NCBI GenBank assembly: GCA_007123695.1 | Contig: SLGN01000422.1 | Coordinates: 1 to 12,565, forward strand | Origin: Verrucomicrobiales bacterium | GTDB lineage: Bacteria > Verrucomicrobiota > Verrucomicrobiia > Verrucomicrobiales > DEV007 | Reading direction: 5' to 3' | DNA length: 12,565 nt | Part shown: one piece after another, positions 1 to 8,692 of the stretch | Position numbering within the stretch: position 1 is the first letter of the stretch | How the letters are laid out: every line of letters starts with the position of its first letter | Made by a program: the position numbers and the translations under genes | The notes under the pieces: generated by a model | Told to the model about the DNA's origin: nothing | What the model saw: only the letters and a program-made list of their open reading frames with translations | The model's database searches: none

Positions 1-448
1 CGGGAATCTTTGCTAGGATCCGGTAGAGTCGCGCCCTCGCGTCGGGGTCGAGATCGTAGAGGGCGTCGGGAGCCGGGAAGAACCGCGAGCCTTCCCCATC
101 CTTCATCATCGTGGCCCCTTCGAGGGCAGCGTCGATCTCCTCTGCGAGGAGCCCCTTTTCGAGAAGAAACTGGCGCAGCTCGACAACGGAGCGGGCCGGA
201 ATGCGCCACTCGATTTGCTGGGATGGTACTTCGTGAAGCCGAATGAGGGAATCGGGAACCGTTAGGGGGATCTTGTAGTACTCGAGAACCCCCCAAGGTC
301 CGCTCTTTCCGACCTCGACTTGTCGCGAACGCGAGAGAACGGTGTCGGGTTCCTCGGCAGTCGCGGAAATGGCGGCAAAAATGGCAGCGAGGCCCGCCCA
401 CGCGGACGCCATCGCCGGCACGATCTTCGATTTCAGCTTCTTGCTCAT
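1..448 (-). CDS. Secreted protein of unknown function, partial (C-terminus beyond left edge); paralog of the gene upstream
   Basis: The first 149 residues are visible, read from an ATG at 448 down to the window edge. Residues 1-31 form a Sec signal peptide: basic MSKKLKSK, then an Ala-rich hydrophobic stretch ending SATA before EE. The mature part aligns with the protein encoded just upstream (456-1676): both have G-P-W-G-x-(L/M)-E-x-Y-x-I-x-L-x-x-P-D (GPWG at 50-53 here, 52-55 there), then a Trp/Pro/Arg/Ser segment, an 'E-L/A...L.E.G' helix and an Asp/Arg-rich 'L(D/A)P(D/E)xRA' helix. The start lies 7 bases after the stop of the upstream gene, so the two are probably one transcript; no clear Shine-Dalgarno is seen beyond a GAG next to the ATG. 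Codon choice (ATT, GTT, CTA, CCA) looks less GC-biased by eye than in the housekeeping genes. The function is not recognised; if it resembles its paralog, a Cys/His hydrolase-like domain should lie in the missing C-terminus. Confidence 0.8.
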   Translation of the reverse strand, partial: MSKKLKSKIVPAMASAWAGLAAIFAAISATAEEPDTVLSRSRQVEVGKSGPWGVLEYYKIPLTVPDSLIRLHEVPSQQIEWRIPARSVVELRQFLLEKGLLAEEIDAALEGATMMKDGEGSRFFPAPDALYDLDPDARARLYRILAKIP

Positions 449-455
449 CTCGGCT

Positions 456-1676
456 CTAGTGCCCGGGCTTGCGCCGGTAGGTCTCGTATCGGATCGCGGT
501 CTCGTCGAGGTAGACCGAGAGCATGTCGGAAAGGGTGGTGAGAACGAAAGGGCGCACGAAGCTGGTGCCGTTCTTGGTGAAGACGACTTCGTCGGCGATG
601 TGGACGTAGCTGTGGAGAAAAGAGTCGTCCTCGTTGTTGAACATGCAGACGATGTCGCCGAAACGGGGCTCCTCGTCGACGACCTCGTAGTCCGTGCCGA
701 GATGGTGCTCGATGGCGAGGGCGTCGAGAATGCGCGAAGAGGCCGATTCCCGGAAAAAGTGGATCGAGGACCAGAAGCAGTCGGGGGCGTTCGTCGGGGT
801 GATGTCGCGCAGTCGGGTGAATCCGTTGAGGTAGCGCCGCGGAAAGGTGGGCAGTATCTGGATCAAGTCGAGGCGCTCGACCCCGGTGGTGGCTCGCACA
901 GCCTGGAGCACTGGCCCGAAGCCGGTGTTCTGGCCGCCGGCCGACCAGTATTCGACGACATTCCTGAGATCGGTGGTCTCGTCCACGACGAGACGGGCGA
1001 TGAGGCTGCGGGAGGAGAAGAGCGTCCGGATGAGGAGGCGCTTCTCGTCCTCGTCGTCCCCGATCTGCCGCAGGAGATAGGGCCGGTCGATGATGCTGAG
1101 GACGTTGCGGCGATGGAAGGCGACGCGCTTGACGAGATCGACGGTCGCCGGGGAAAGGCGGCTGTTTTCGAAGTAGGAAAAGTCACCGCCGTCCAGGTTC
1201 ACAAGGAGTTTTCCGAAGAACACGGGGTGGTTAAGCCGGAACCATTTCGAGACGGCGGCGCGGTCTTCGGGGGCGAGGGCTTCGACGATCTCGTCGTCGA
1301 TCTCGACGCGAGTCTCCCCGAGGGTTTCGCTCCAATCTCCTCGCGCACGGAACATCTCCACTTTTTCGGTAGGGAACCCGATTTCACCAAGAATCGTGAG
1401 GGCCTCCTCTTTGGAGCGCGGCCCGAAGCTCCAAAGGGACCGTTCGTCGAAGAGGGCTTCCCAAAGGTGGGTGTCGGGGGGCTGGAGAAGAATGGGATAG
1501 GTCTCCATATTGCCCCATGGTCCCTCGTAGGTCCGACGCTGGCCCAACCCGTTCATGCCGCGGACTGAGGTTACGGATTCCTGCGAGAGCAGGGGTACCG
1601 GACCGGCGGATGCGAGGAGGGATATGGCGAGGAGGAGGGGGCTGAACCGGGGGAGGAGCGAGGGGAGGGAAGGCAT
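456..1676 (-). CDS. Secreted protein of unknown function with NlpC/P60-like C-terminal domain
   Basis: This is a complete 406-residue protein. Residues 1-31 are a signal peptide (MPSLPSLLPRFSPLLLAISL, then a small-residue region before SQES). Residues about 50-150 form the region shared with the truncated downstream paralog. The middle (150-290) is mostly helical with no recognised motif. The C-terminus has the pattern of a papain-like/NlpC-P60 hydrolase: a Cys in A-P-D-C-F-W-S-S (C300), then P-R-F-G-D-I-V (337-343), then L-H-S-Y-V-H-I-A-D (354-362; H355 the likely catalytic His, H359 an alternative) and V-F-T-K-N-G (365-370). That assignment is inference from motif order and spacing; the substrate (peptidoglycan, peptide or other) is unknown, and the domain could be inactive. 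The start is supported by AAAGG at 1682-1686, five bases before the ATG. An 8-bp inverted repeat sits 53-75 bases upstream. Likely periplasmic or outer-surface, co-transcribed with the next gene. Confidence 0.85.
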   Translation of the reverse strand: MPSLPSLLPRFSPLLLAISLLASAGPVPLLSQESVTSVRGMNGLGQRRTYEGPWGNMETYPILLQPPDTHLWEALFDERSLWSFGPRSKEEALTILGEIGFPTEKVEMFRARGDWSETLGETRVEIDDEIVEALAPEDRAAVSKWFRLNHPVFFGKLLVNLDGGDFSYFENSRLSPATVDLVKRVAFHRRNVLSIIDRPYLLRQIGDDEDEKRLLIRTLFSSRSLIARLVVDETTDLRNVVEYWSAGGQNTGFGPVLQAVRATTGVERLDLIQILPTFPRRYLNGFTRLRDITPTNAPDCFWSSIHFFRESASSRILDALAIEHHLGTDYEVVDEEPRFGDIVCMFNNEDDSFLHSYVHIADEVVFTKNGTSFVRPFVLTTLSDMLSVYLDETAIRYETYRRKPGH

Positions 1677-1681
1677 GGAGA

Positions 1682-1686
1682 CCTTT
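1682..1686 (-). promoter_or_regulatory. Ribosome binding site of the 456-1676 gene
   Basis: Read on the minus strand this is AAAGG followed by TCTCC and then the ATG at 1676. It is one of the few recognisable Shine-Dalgarno sequences in the window and fixes the start of that gene. Confidence 0.6.
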
Positions 1687-1728
1687 GAGAAGGGGGTTGG
1701 AGAACCTAATCGATTTTTCCCTTAGGAG

Positions 1729-1751
1729 AACAACCTACCAAGGAGGTTGTT
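1729..1751. repeat. Inverted repeat AACAACCT-N7-AGGTTGTT upstream of the secreted paralog pair
   Basis: The two 8-base arms (1729-1736 and 1744-1751) are perfect reverse complements separated by ACCAAGG. The element lies 53-75 bases before the start of the minus-strand gene at 1676. No T-tract follows on either strand, so an intrinsic terminator is unlikely; an operator for a dimeric regulator or a 5' UTR hairpin fits better. I found no convincing -35/-10 pair around it. Confidence 0.45.
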
Positions 1752-1829
1752 TCGGCCTGATCGCGTGATTTGCAAAAACGAACCGAGAGGAAAAGACACG
1801 GAGGGCGCGAACGGGCACCGCCGAAGTAC

Positions 1830-1843
1830 TCCCTCCGGAGGGA
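1830..1843. repeat. Perfect 14-bp palindrome
   Basis: TCCCTCCGGAGGGA reads the same on both strands. With no loop it cannot form a relaxed hairpin, so if it matters it would be as a protein-binding site. It lies between the 3' end of the oxidoreductase gene and the 5' region of the secreted pair. Chance is possible in GC-rich DNA. Confidence 0.3.
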
Positions 1844-1854
1844 ACACCAAGGGC

Positions 1855-1879
1855 CCGGAGATCGACAGAACGATCCCGG
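1855..1879 (-). terminator. Hairpin downstream of the oxidoreductase, possible terminator without T-tract
   Basis: CCGG (1855-1858) plus GATCG (1860-1864) pairs with CGATC (1871-1875) plus CCGG (1876-1879), with one bulged base at 1859 and the loop ACAGAA. The hairpin begins 54 bases beyond the stop of the minus-strand oxidoreductase. The sequence after it on the minus strand is not T-rich, so classical intrinsic termination is doubtful; it could instead protect the 3' end of the mRNA. Confidence 0.3.
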
Positions 1880-1932
1880 AGCGGAGAGAAAAGTGGCGCA
1901 ATGGAGCCGACGGCTGCCGCAGAGGGACCCGC

Positions 1933-3267
1933 CTACCCGATGAGGGCCTTGAGATCCCAGCCCTCGCGGTAGTCGCGGGTGAGCCAGCGGTTGGCGTCGT
2001 CGTTGTTGGTGAATCGCATGTTCGCCGCATCCCACTGCAGCTTGGTCTCGGGGTAGCGGATCGCGATGGCGCCGAGGAGGATGCTTTCGGTGAGGAGGGC
2101 GCCGTAGTCGAAGCCGTCGGACGGCTGCTCGCCGGCGAGGCATCCGTCGATCCAGCCGTGGTAGTGGTCGCGGTCGTCGGCGAGGTCGTAGTCGGTGCTC
2201 ATTTCCTGGCCTTCGAAATAGAGCATCGGCGCGGCCACGTGGGGGACGACGAGGGTGCCTTCCTCGCCCACGATCATGGAGCCGCTGGAGGGAAGTCCCT
2301 CGCGGGGCGGCAAATGGGAGCCGCGGGTGGAGGGCATGCGCCCGCCGTTGTACCAGGTGATCTTGAGGCGCTCGACGGCGGTGTATTCGGTGCCGGGCAC
2401 GGTGAAGCTGTAGGTCGTCTGCGCGGGCCAGACTTCGTCGTTCATGCCGCTGTGGTCGGCGATGTAGTCGTCGGTGGGGCCGGTGATCTTGAGCGCGGTG
2501 AAGACGGGATCGAGGATGTGGCATCCGAAGTCGCCGATGGCGCCGCCGCCGAACTCCTGCCAGTCGCGCCAGCCCCAGGGGGCGTAGCAGCGGTTGCCGA
2601 CGAAGGGGCGCGGCTGGGCGACGCCGATCCACTTGTCCCAGTCGAGGGTCTCGGGCACGGGGTCGGTGAAGTCCGGCCGACTGATGTGACCGCTGCGGCA
2701 GTGGCCGGGAGTGCCGACCCACGAATGGACTTGGACGACCTTGCCGATGCGGCCGGACTGCACGAGCTGGACGGCGGTGCGGTAGAACTGGTGCGAGTGG
2801 ATCTGGTTGCCGAGCCGGGTGATGACACCGGTCTTCTCCGCCATCTTGGCGACTTCGCGGGCTTCCCAGACGTTGTGCGTGAGGGGCTTCTGGCAGTAGA
2901 CGTGCTTGCCCATCTTCATCGCCATGATGGTGCAGTAGGCATGCATATGGTCGGGCGTGGAGACGGTGACGGCGTCGATCTTGTCGCCCATGCCGACGAG
3001 CATTTCGCGGAAGTCCTGGTAGACCGGGGTCTCGGGGCTGAGCTTCTTGGCGTTTTCGGTGCGGGAGAGATCGACGTCGCAGAAGGCCACGTAGTGCTGC
3101 TTGTCGTGGGTCGACATCGCCTTGATGTCGCTGAAGCCTTTCCCGTCGGACCCGATCGAGGCGAGCTGAAGTTTGGAGTTGAGGTTCTGCCCCCGCACGA
3201 TGGCGGGTGCGGCGGCGAGGAGGCTGGCGGAGGCGCTGCCCTTGAGAAACTGGCGACGGTTGGTCAT
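1933..3267 (-). CDS. Gfo/Idh/MocA family oxidoreductase, Tat-exported
   Basis: This 444-residue NAD(P)-dependent oxidoreductase belongs to the glucose-fructose oxidoreductase/inositol dehydrogenase family, which usually acts on sugars or cyclitols; the exact substrate cannot be read from sequence. The start chosen is the ATG at 3267, because it gives a twin-arginine signal (N-R-R-Q-F-L-K at 3-9, then a hydrophobic stretch to about 26). A longer frame extends upstream but has no signal-like or family-like sequence. Nucleotide-binding residues: I-G-S-D-G-K-G around 38-44 and T-V-S-T-P-D-H around 101-107. The family E-K-P lysine motif appears as C-Q-K-P-L with K127, and G-D-F-G-C-H-I-L-D (245-253) carries the conserved His/Asp of the catalytic domain. 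Related exported copies are abundant in Verrucomicrobia and Planctomycetes. It is transcribed divergently from the PQQ-like protein gene, with 139 bases between the two starts. No good Shine-Dalgarno is seen. Confidence 0.93.
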   Translation of the reverse strand: MTNRRQFLKGSASASLLAAAPAIVRGQNLNSKLQLASIGSDGKGFSDIKAMSTHDKQHYVAFCDVDLSRTENAKKLSPETPVYQDFREMLVGMGDKIDAVTVSTPDHMHAYCTIMAMKMGKHVYCQKPLTHNVWEAREVAKMAEKTGVITRLGNQIHSHQFYRTAVQLVQSGRIGKVVQVHSWVGTPGHCRSGHISRPDFTDPVPETLDWDKWIGVAQPRPFVGNRCYAPWGWRDWQEFGGGAIGDFGCHILDPVFTALKITGPTDDYIADHSGMNDEVWPAQTTYSFTVPGTEYTAVERLKITWYNGGRMPSTRGSHLPPREGLPSSGSMIVGEEGTLVVPHVAAPMLYFEGQEMSTDYDLADDRDHYHGWIDGCLAGEQPSDGFDYGALLTESILLGAIAIRYPETKLQWDAANMRFTNNDDANRWLTRDYREGWDLKALIG

Positions 3268-3339
3268 GCCATAGGAAAAGCCCCGGCAGGCCAGCGGGTC
3301 GAGCCCGGAATGCGGCGCGATTGCGGAGGTGCGCGGCCC

Positions 3340-3369
3340 TTGGGAGGGCGGGGAACCTCGGGGTATCTT
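3340..3369 (+). promoter_or_regulatory. Possible sigma-70 promoter for the PQQ-like protein gene
   Basis: TTGGGA at 3340-3345 and TATCTT at 3364-3369 are separated by 18 bases, in the divergent spacer between the oxidoreductase and the propeller protein. A start of transcription near 3376 would leave a leader of about 30 bases. The match to consensus is moderate. Confidence 0.3.
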
Positions 3370-3406
3370 TCCGCCTTGCCTCCTTTCCACGCGAAGCCTC
3401 CCCCCC

Positions 3407-4699
3407 ATGAAGAACTCCCCGTTTCCCATCGCCGCCTGCCAAGCCTTTCTCCTGATTCTTGCCGCCGCCGCTCCGGATGCGGCTTTTGCGAACACGTGGC
3501 CCGCATGGCGGGGCGACCTTGCCGGATCGGGCGAGACGCAAGACGCCCGCCCGCCGCTGAAGTGGGGCCGCGAGGAAAACGTGCGCTGGCGGACGACGCT
3601 GCCCGAGGCGGGCAACTCCACGCCCGTGGTGCACGGCGACCGCGTCTTCGTGACCCAGCCCATCACTCCGGAAAACTGGCGGGGGCTGCTCTGCTTCGAC
3701 CGGGCCACGGGCAAGGAACTCTGGCGCAACGGCATCGTCTACGCGGCCCCCGAGCGCACCCATCGGACGAACCCCTACTGCTCGCCCTCGCCGGCGACGG
3801 ACGGGACGCTGGTGGTGACCGCCTACGGGTCCGCCGGGGTGGCGGCCTACGATTTCGAGGGCAAGGAGATCTGGCGCCGCGATCTCGGTCCGGTCGATCA
3901 TACCTGGGGCCATTCGAGTTCGCCGGTTCTTTTCGGGGATCTCTGCATCGTCTACCACGGACCCGGAGAGGGCTCGGCGCTCTACGCGCTCGACAAGTCG
4001 ACGGGCGCGACGGTGTGGAAATGGGAGGAACCGGCCTGGGACACGGCGGGCCGCAACGACGGCTTCGCCGGAAAGGAGGACGGCGTGGTGGGCTCCTTCA
4101 GCACGCCCATCCTGGTCGAGGCGGACGGGCGGGAGGAACTGGTGATGAGCTTCCCGACGGAGGTCCGCGCCTTCGCCCCCTCCACCGGGGAGACGCTGTG
4201 GACCTGCGCCGGGCTCAATCCCCTCGTCTACACCTCACCGGTGGCGGCGGGCGACATCGTGGTGGCGATGGGCGGCTTCCACGGGAACTCCCTCGCGGTG
4301 CGCGCCGGGGGCAGCGGCGAGGTCGCCTCGACCCACCGGCTCTGGCACAAGGAGCGGCACAACGGGGGCATCGGCACGGGGGTGATGAAGGACGGGCGCT
4401 ACTACTACCAGACGAGCGGCGGCGTGGCGCTCTGCCTCGACGTCGAAAGCGGCGAACAGCTCTGGGAAGCCCGGCTGCCCGGCGCGGGCAAGTCGTGGGG
4501 CTCCTTCGTGCTCGCGGGCGACCGGATCTATTCCCTGAGCCAGGCCGGCGACACCGTGGTGTTTCTCGCGAAACCGGAGGGGCTCGGGGTGGTGGCCCAG
4601 AGCGACCTGCGCGAGGAGACCAATTCCTCGCCGGTGCCGGTCGGCGACGAGCTTTTCATCCGCACCCACGAGGCCCTCTGGTGCATCGGGCCGGAGTGA
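3407..4699 (+). CDS. Secreted PQQ-like beta-propeller repeat protein
   Basis: This 430-residue exported protein has a signal peptide at 1-28 (MKNSP, a hydrophobic core, then A-F-A before NT). The mature N-terminus W-P-A-W-R-G-D resembles the W-P-x-(F/W)-R-G opening of the PQQ-binding-like proteins common in Planctomycetes and Verrucomicrobia. Blades of the 'hydrophobic-D-x-x-(T/S)-G-x-x-x-W' type are visible at about 94-106 (FDRATGKELW), 144-156 (YDFEGKEIW), 192-204 (LDKSTGATVW), 253-265 (APSTGETLW) and 341-353 (LDVESGEQLW). Such proteins may bind PQQ or only share the fold; no dehydrogenase Cys-Cys or calcium site was seen, so a scaffold or non-enzymatic role is as likely. The ATG at 3407 was preferred over one at 3329 in the same frame because it begins the signal peptide. 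The site before it is C-rich with no Shine-Dalgarno. Confidence 0.88.
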   Translation: MKNSPFPIAACQAFLLILAAAAPDAAFANTWPAWRGDLAGSGETQDARPPLKWGREENVRWRTTLPEAGNSTPVVHGDRVFVTQPITPENWRGLLCFDRATGKELWRNGIVYAAPERTHRTNPYCSPSPATDGTLVVTAYGSAGVAAYDFEGKEIWRRDLGPVDHTWGHSSSPVLFGDLCIVYHGPGEGSALYALDKSTGATVWKWEEPAWDTAGRNDGFAGKEDGVVGSFSTPILVEADGREELVMSFPTEVRAFAPSTGETLWTCAGLNPLVYTSPVAAGDIVVAMGGFHGNSLAVRAGGSGEVASTHRLWHKERHNGGIGTGVMKDGRYYYQTSGGVALCLDVESGEQLWEARLPGAGKSWGSFVLAGDRIYSLSQAGDTVVFLAKPEGLGVVAQSDLREETNSSPVPVGDELFIRTHEALWCIGPE

Positions 4700-4712
4700 G
4701 CGGATCGCCACC

Positions 4713-4733
4713 CGGCGAGCCAAGTCTCCGCCG
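4713..4733 (+). terminator. Weak hairpin after the PQQ-like protein gene
   Basis: CGGCGAG (4713-4719) pairs with CTCCGCCG (4726-4733) with one bulged C and a 6-base loop, 14 bases after the stop at 4699. No T-tract follows. It could help end this transcript before dnaG, but support is limited to its position. Confidence 0.25.
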
Positions 4734-4754
4734 CTGCCGTTTGGCGAAGCCGCC

Positions 4755-4855
4755 CGACGGGGTCTGGCCGCCGACCCAATAGGGTTTGCTCGGCGTGCCA
4801 ACGGGTTGCCGAGGCGACGCAACAGGGTTAGGTAGTCGGGCGCACCCTGTCGGGT
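4755..4855. repeat. Degenerate 21-22-base phased repeat upstream of dnaG, core CAAYAGGGTT
   Basis: Related cores start at 4755 (CGACGGGGTC), 4777 (CAATAGGGTT), 4799 (CAACGGGTT) and 4820 (CAACAGGGTT), giving steps of 22, 22 and 21 bases. An inverted copy follows: ACAGGGT (4822-4828) faces ACCCTGT (4844-4850). The sequence between cores is only loosely conserved and GC-rich. The spacing is about two DNA helical turns, as expected for protein sites lined up on one face, and the array ends about 17 bases before the dnaG start. It may be a regulator-binding array or the remains of a tandem duplication. Confidence 0.5.
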
Positions 4856-4871
4856 CCGCGAACCGCCGCGC

Positions 4872-6746
4872 ATGGCCATCATCCCCCAGGAAACCGTCCA
4901 GGAGATCCTCGACGCCACCGACATCGTCGAGCTGATCCAGGGCTACTTTCCCCTGAAAAGGGCGGGGACGAACTTTCTCGCGATCTGCCCCTTCCACAAC
5001 GAGAAGACGCCGAGCTTCAACGTCAATCCGCAGCGGCAGATCTTCCATTGCTTCGGATGCCAGGCCGGGGGCGACGCGATCAAGTTCACGATGCTCTACG
5101 ACAACCTCTCCTTCCCCGAGGCGGCGAAGAAGCTCGCCGACCGGGCCGGCGTCGCCGTGAGGGAGGAAGCCCTCGACCCCAAGGAGGAGGCACGCCAGCG
5201 GAGCAAGGGCGATCTCCTGCGCCTGCAGAAGGCGGCCGCCGACTGGTTCCACCGCCTCCTCTTCAAAAGTCCGGCGGCCCAGCCCGCCCGCGACTACCTG
5301 CGGTCGCGCGGCATCGGCATGGAGACGTCGCGGAGGTGGAAGTTCGGCTACGCGCCCGCGGAGCAGCGTCTCTTCATGGACTGGGCGAGGGGCGAGGGCT
5401 TCCGCGTGCCCCAGCTCGTCGAGGGGGGGCTCGCGAAATGGCGCGACGAGAACCGGCCGGTCCAGGGCGCCTACGGATTTTTCCGGCACCGGCTCATGTT
5501 TCCGGTGAACAACGATTTCGGCGAGCCCATCGCCTTCAGCGGACGCGTCCTCTCGCCCGATCAGAAGGGCGGGAAGTATGTGAACTCGCCCGAGACCCCC
5601 GTCTTCCAGAAGAGCCGCACCTTCTTCGGCCTCGACAAGAGCAAGCGGGCCATCCTGCGGGAAAAGCGGGCCATCGTCTGCGAGGGCCAGTTGGACCTGA
5701 TCGCCGCCTACGAGGCCGGCATCGAGAACGTGGTCGCGCCTCTCGGGACCGCCTTCACCCCCGACCACGCCCGCATCCTCAAACGGCACACCGAGGAGGT
5801 CGTGCTGTGCTTCGACTCGGACAGCGCCGGGCTCAACGCCGCCTCCAAGGCCTTCCGCGTGCTCGCGCCCAGCGGCGTGCTGGTGCGCCTCGCCCTGCTC
5901 CCCGCCGGCGAGGACCCCGACTCCCTGATCCGCAAGCAGGGCGTCGAGGCTCTGCGGGAGGTTCTTGAAGGCGCTCCCGAATTCTTCGACTTCCAGATCG
6001 ACCGGCGCGGCGGCAAGCTCAACCAGGGAAGCCTGCGCGACCGCCTCGCCTTCGCCCGCGAGCTCGCCGTCGACATCGCCCTCGTCGATGAAAAGATGCT
6101 GCAAGACTCGCTCGTCAGCCGGGTCGCCATCCGCCTCGGCGTCGGCGAGGACGACATCCGCAAGCTCGTCCGCGACGCCCTCGCCGCGCGGATCCGTCTC
6201 GAGAAAGCTTCGCGAAAGCGCGAGCTCGTCCAGCAGCGGCGCGCCTCGGAAAAGAGCGACGCGGCGCCCGGCGACGATGTTCCGGGAAACCCTGCGGACG
6301 ACCGCTCCGGCGCGCCCGCCGCCACGGAGATCCGCAACCGCTCCATCCGCCTGCTCTGCCGGGGGCTCCTCTCCGAGCCCTCGGTGAGGTCGGCCCTCGA
6401 CGGAGAGCCCGTGCCCGCCTTTTTCTCCAACCTCGCCGAGACCGAGCTGCTGGCCAAGCTCTGGACGGCGAGCTTCGACCCCGCCAGCCCCGCCAGCGTC
6501 AACGCCTTTCTCGCCGGGCTCGGCGAAGGGGAACGCGGAGCCCTGCTGCGGCTGCTCTCCGAAGAGTCCGCCACGGTCACCCCGGCGCTCGCGCGCGACT
6601 GCCTCGCCGCCCTGCGGCGCCAGAGCATCCAGCGGGAGATCGCGGCGGCCAGGGCCCAGCTCGGCGCCCACGGCCTGCCCGAGGCGGAGGCGACGCGCCT
6701 GACCAAACTCCTCCTTGACCTGCGCGGACGGCTAAACGAGACTTGA
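4872..6746 (+). CDS. dnaG: DNA primase DnaG
   Basis: This 624-residue primase makes the RNA primers for replication and works with the replicative helicase. The N-terminal zinc-binding domain has C39-P-F-H42 and F-H-C60-F-G-C63, the CHC2 arrangement with the same spacing as E. coli (each ligand one residue earlier). The catalytic core with the TOPRIM fold spans about 130-370: E271 in C-E-G-Q-L-D-L-I and D315/D317 in F-D-S-D-S-A-G match the metal-binding Glu and Asp pair, followed by E-D-P-D-S-L-I. The C-terminal 430-624 part is Ala/Arg-rich and helical, as expected of the poorly conserved helicase-binding domain. The start M-A-I-I-P-Q-E-T-V is family-typical; no Shine-Dalgarno is visible. It is followed directly by rpoD on the same strand, the conserved dnaG-rpoD core of the macromolecular synthesis operon. 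No rpsU lies upstream; the phased repeat is there instead. Confidence 0.97.
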   Translation: MAIIPQETVQEILDATDIVELIQGYFPLKRAGTNFLAICPFHNEKTPSFNVNPQRQIFHCFGCQAGGDAIKFTMLYDNLSFPEAAKKLADRAGVAVREEALDPKEEARQRSKGDLLRLQKAAADWFHRLLFKSPAAQPARDYLRSRGIGMETSRRWKFGYAPAEQRLFMDWARGEGFRVPQLVEGGLAKWRDENRPVQGAYGFFRHRLMFPVNNDFGEPIAFSGRVLSPDQKGGKYVNSPETPVFQKSRTFFGLDKSKRAILREKRAIVCEGQLDLIAAYEAGIENVVAPLGTAFTPDHARILKRHTEEVVLCFDSDSAGLNAASKAFRVLAPSGVLVRLALLPAGEDPDSLIRKQGVEALREVLEGAPEFFDFQIDRRGGKLNQGSLRDRLAFARELAVDIALVDEKMLQDSLVSRVAIRLGVGEDDIRKLVRDALAARIRLEKASRKRELVQQRRASEKSDAAPGDDVPGNPADDRSGAPAATEIRNRSIRLLCRGLLSEPSVRSALDGEPVPAFFSNLAETELLAKLWTASFDPASPASVNAFLAGLGEGERGALLRLLSEESATVTPALARDCLAALRRQSIQREIAAARAQLGAHGLPEAEATRLTKLLLDLRGRLNET

Positions 6747-6747
6747 A

Positions 6748-6770
6748 GGTTTCCCGGCAGTGCGGGAACC
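6748..6770 (+). promoter_or_regulatory. Hairpin between dnaG and rpoD
   Basis: GGTTTCCCG (6748-6756) pairs with CGGGAACC (6763-6770) with one bulged T and a 6-base loop, starting one base after the dnaG stop. No T-tract follows, so it is more likely a processing or stability element than a full terminator. In E. coli the dnaG-rpoD junction is an RNA-processing site that lowers dnaG expression relative to rpoD; a similar role here is inference. Confidence 0.4.
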
Positions 6771-6796
6771 GACCTTCTCCCCACAGTGTCTGCAAA

Positions 6797-8599
<1,803 letters not shown>

Positions 8600-8605
8600 C
8601 AGCAC

Positions 8606-8630
8606 GGCCCGGCCCGGCGCGGCGCGGCGG
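8606..8630. repeat. Short pentanucleotide tandem repeat
   Basis: Five consecutive 5-base units, (GGCCC)2 (GGCGC)2 GGCGG, begin seven bases after the rpoD stop. This is a low-complexity GC microsatellite that could vary in copy number by slippage. No function is evident. Confidence 0.5.
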
Positions 8631-8674
8631 GCGGGAAGGAAAAATTTCTCCCGTTGCCGCAACCTTTCGGAAAA

Positions 8675-8689
8675 AGAGGAGTTTCTCCT
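8675..8689 (+). promoter_or_regulatory. Shine-Dalgarno of the small membrane protein, inside a hairpin
   Basis: AGAGGAG (8675-8681) lies 11 bases before the ATG at 8693 and decides that start over an in-frame ATG at 8654. The bases AGGAG (8677-8681) pair perfectly with CTCCT (8685-8689) across a TTT loop, so the ribosome site can be hidden in a 5-bp stem. Confidence 0.5.
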
Positions 8690-8692
8690 GCG

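Noticed and set aside
1706..4782. Very long open frames overlapping the oxidoreductase and propeller genes on the opposite strand or in other frames (over 700 and 1000 codons)
   Set aside because: They are side effects of high GC and third-position bias. Their translations are Arg/Gly/Ala-rich without domains, while the chosen genes have signal peptides and family motifs.
4755..4855. CRISPR array as the explanation for the phased repeat
   Set aside because: The cores are about 10 bases, degenerate, with 12-base linkers and no cas genes nearby. CRISPR repeats are longer and nearly identical.
8654..8692. Earlier in-frame ATG at 8654 for the small membrane protein
   Set aside because: AGAGGAG lies between it and the ATG at 8693, and the extra 13 residues carry no family-like features, so 8693 is the better start.
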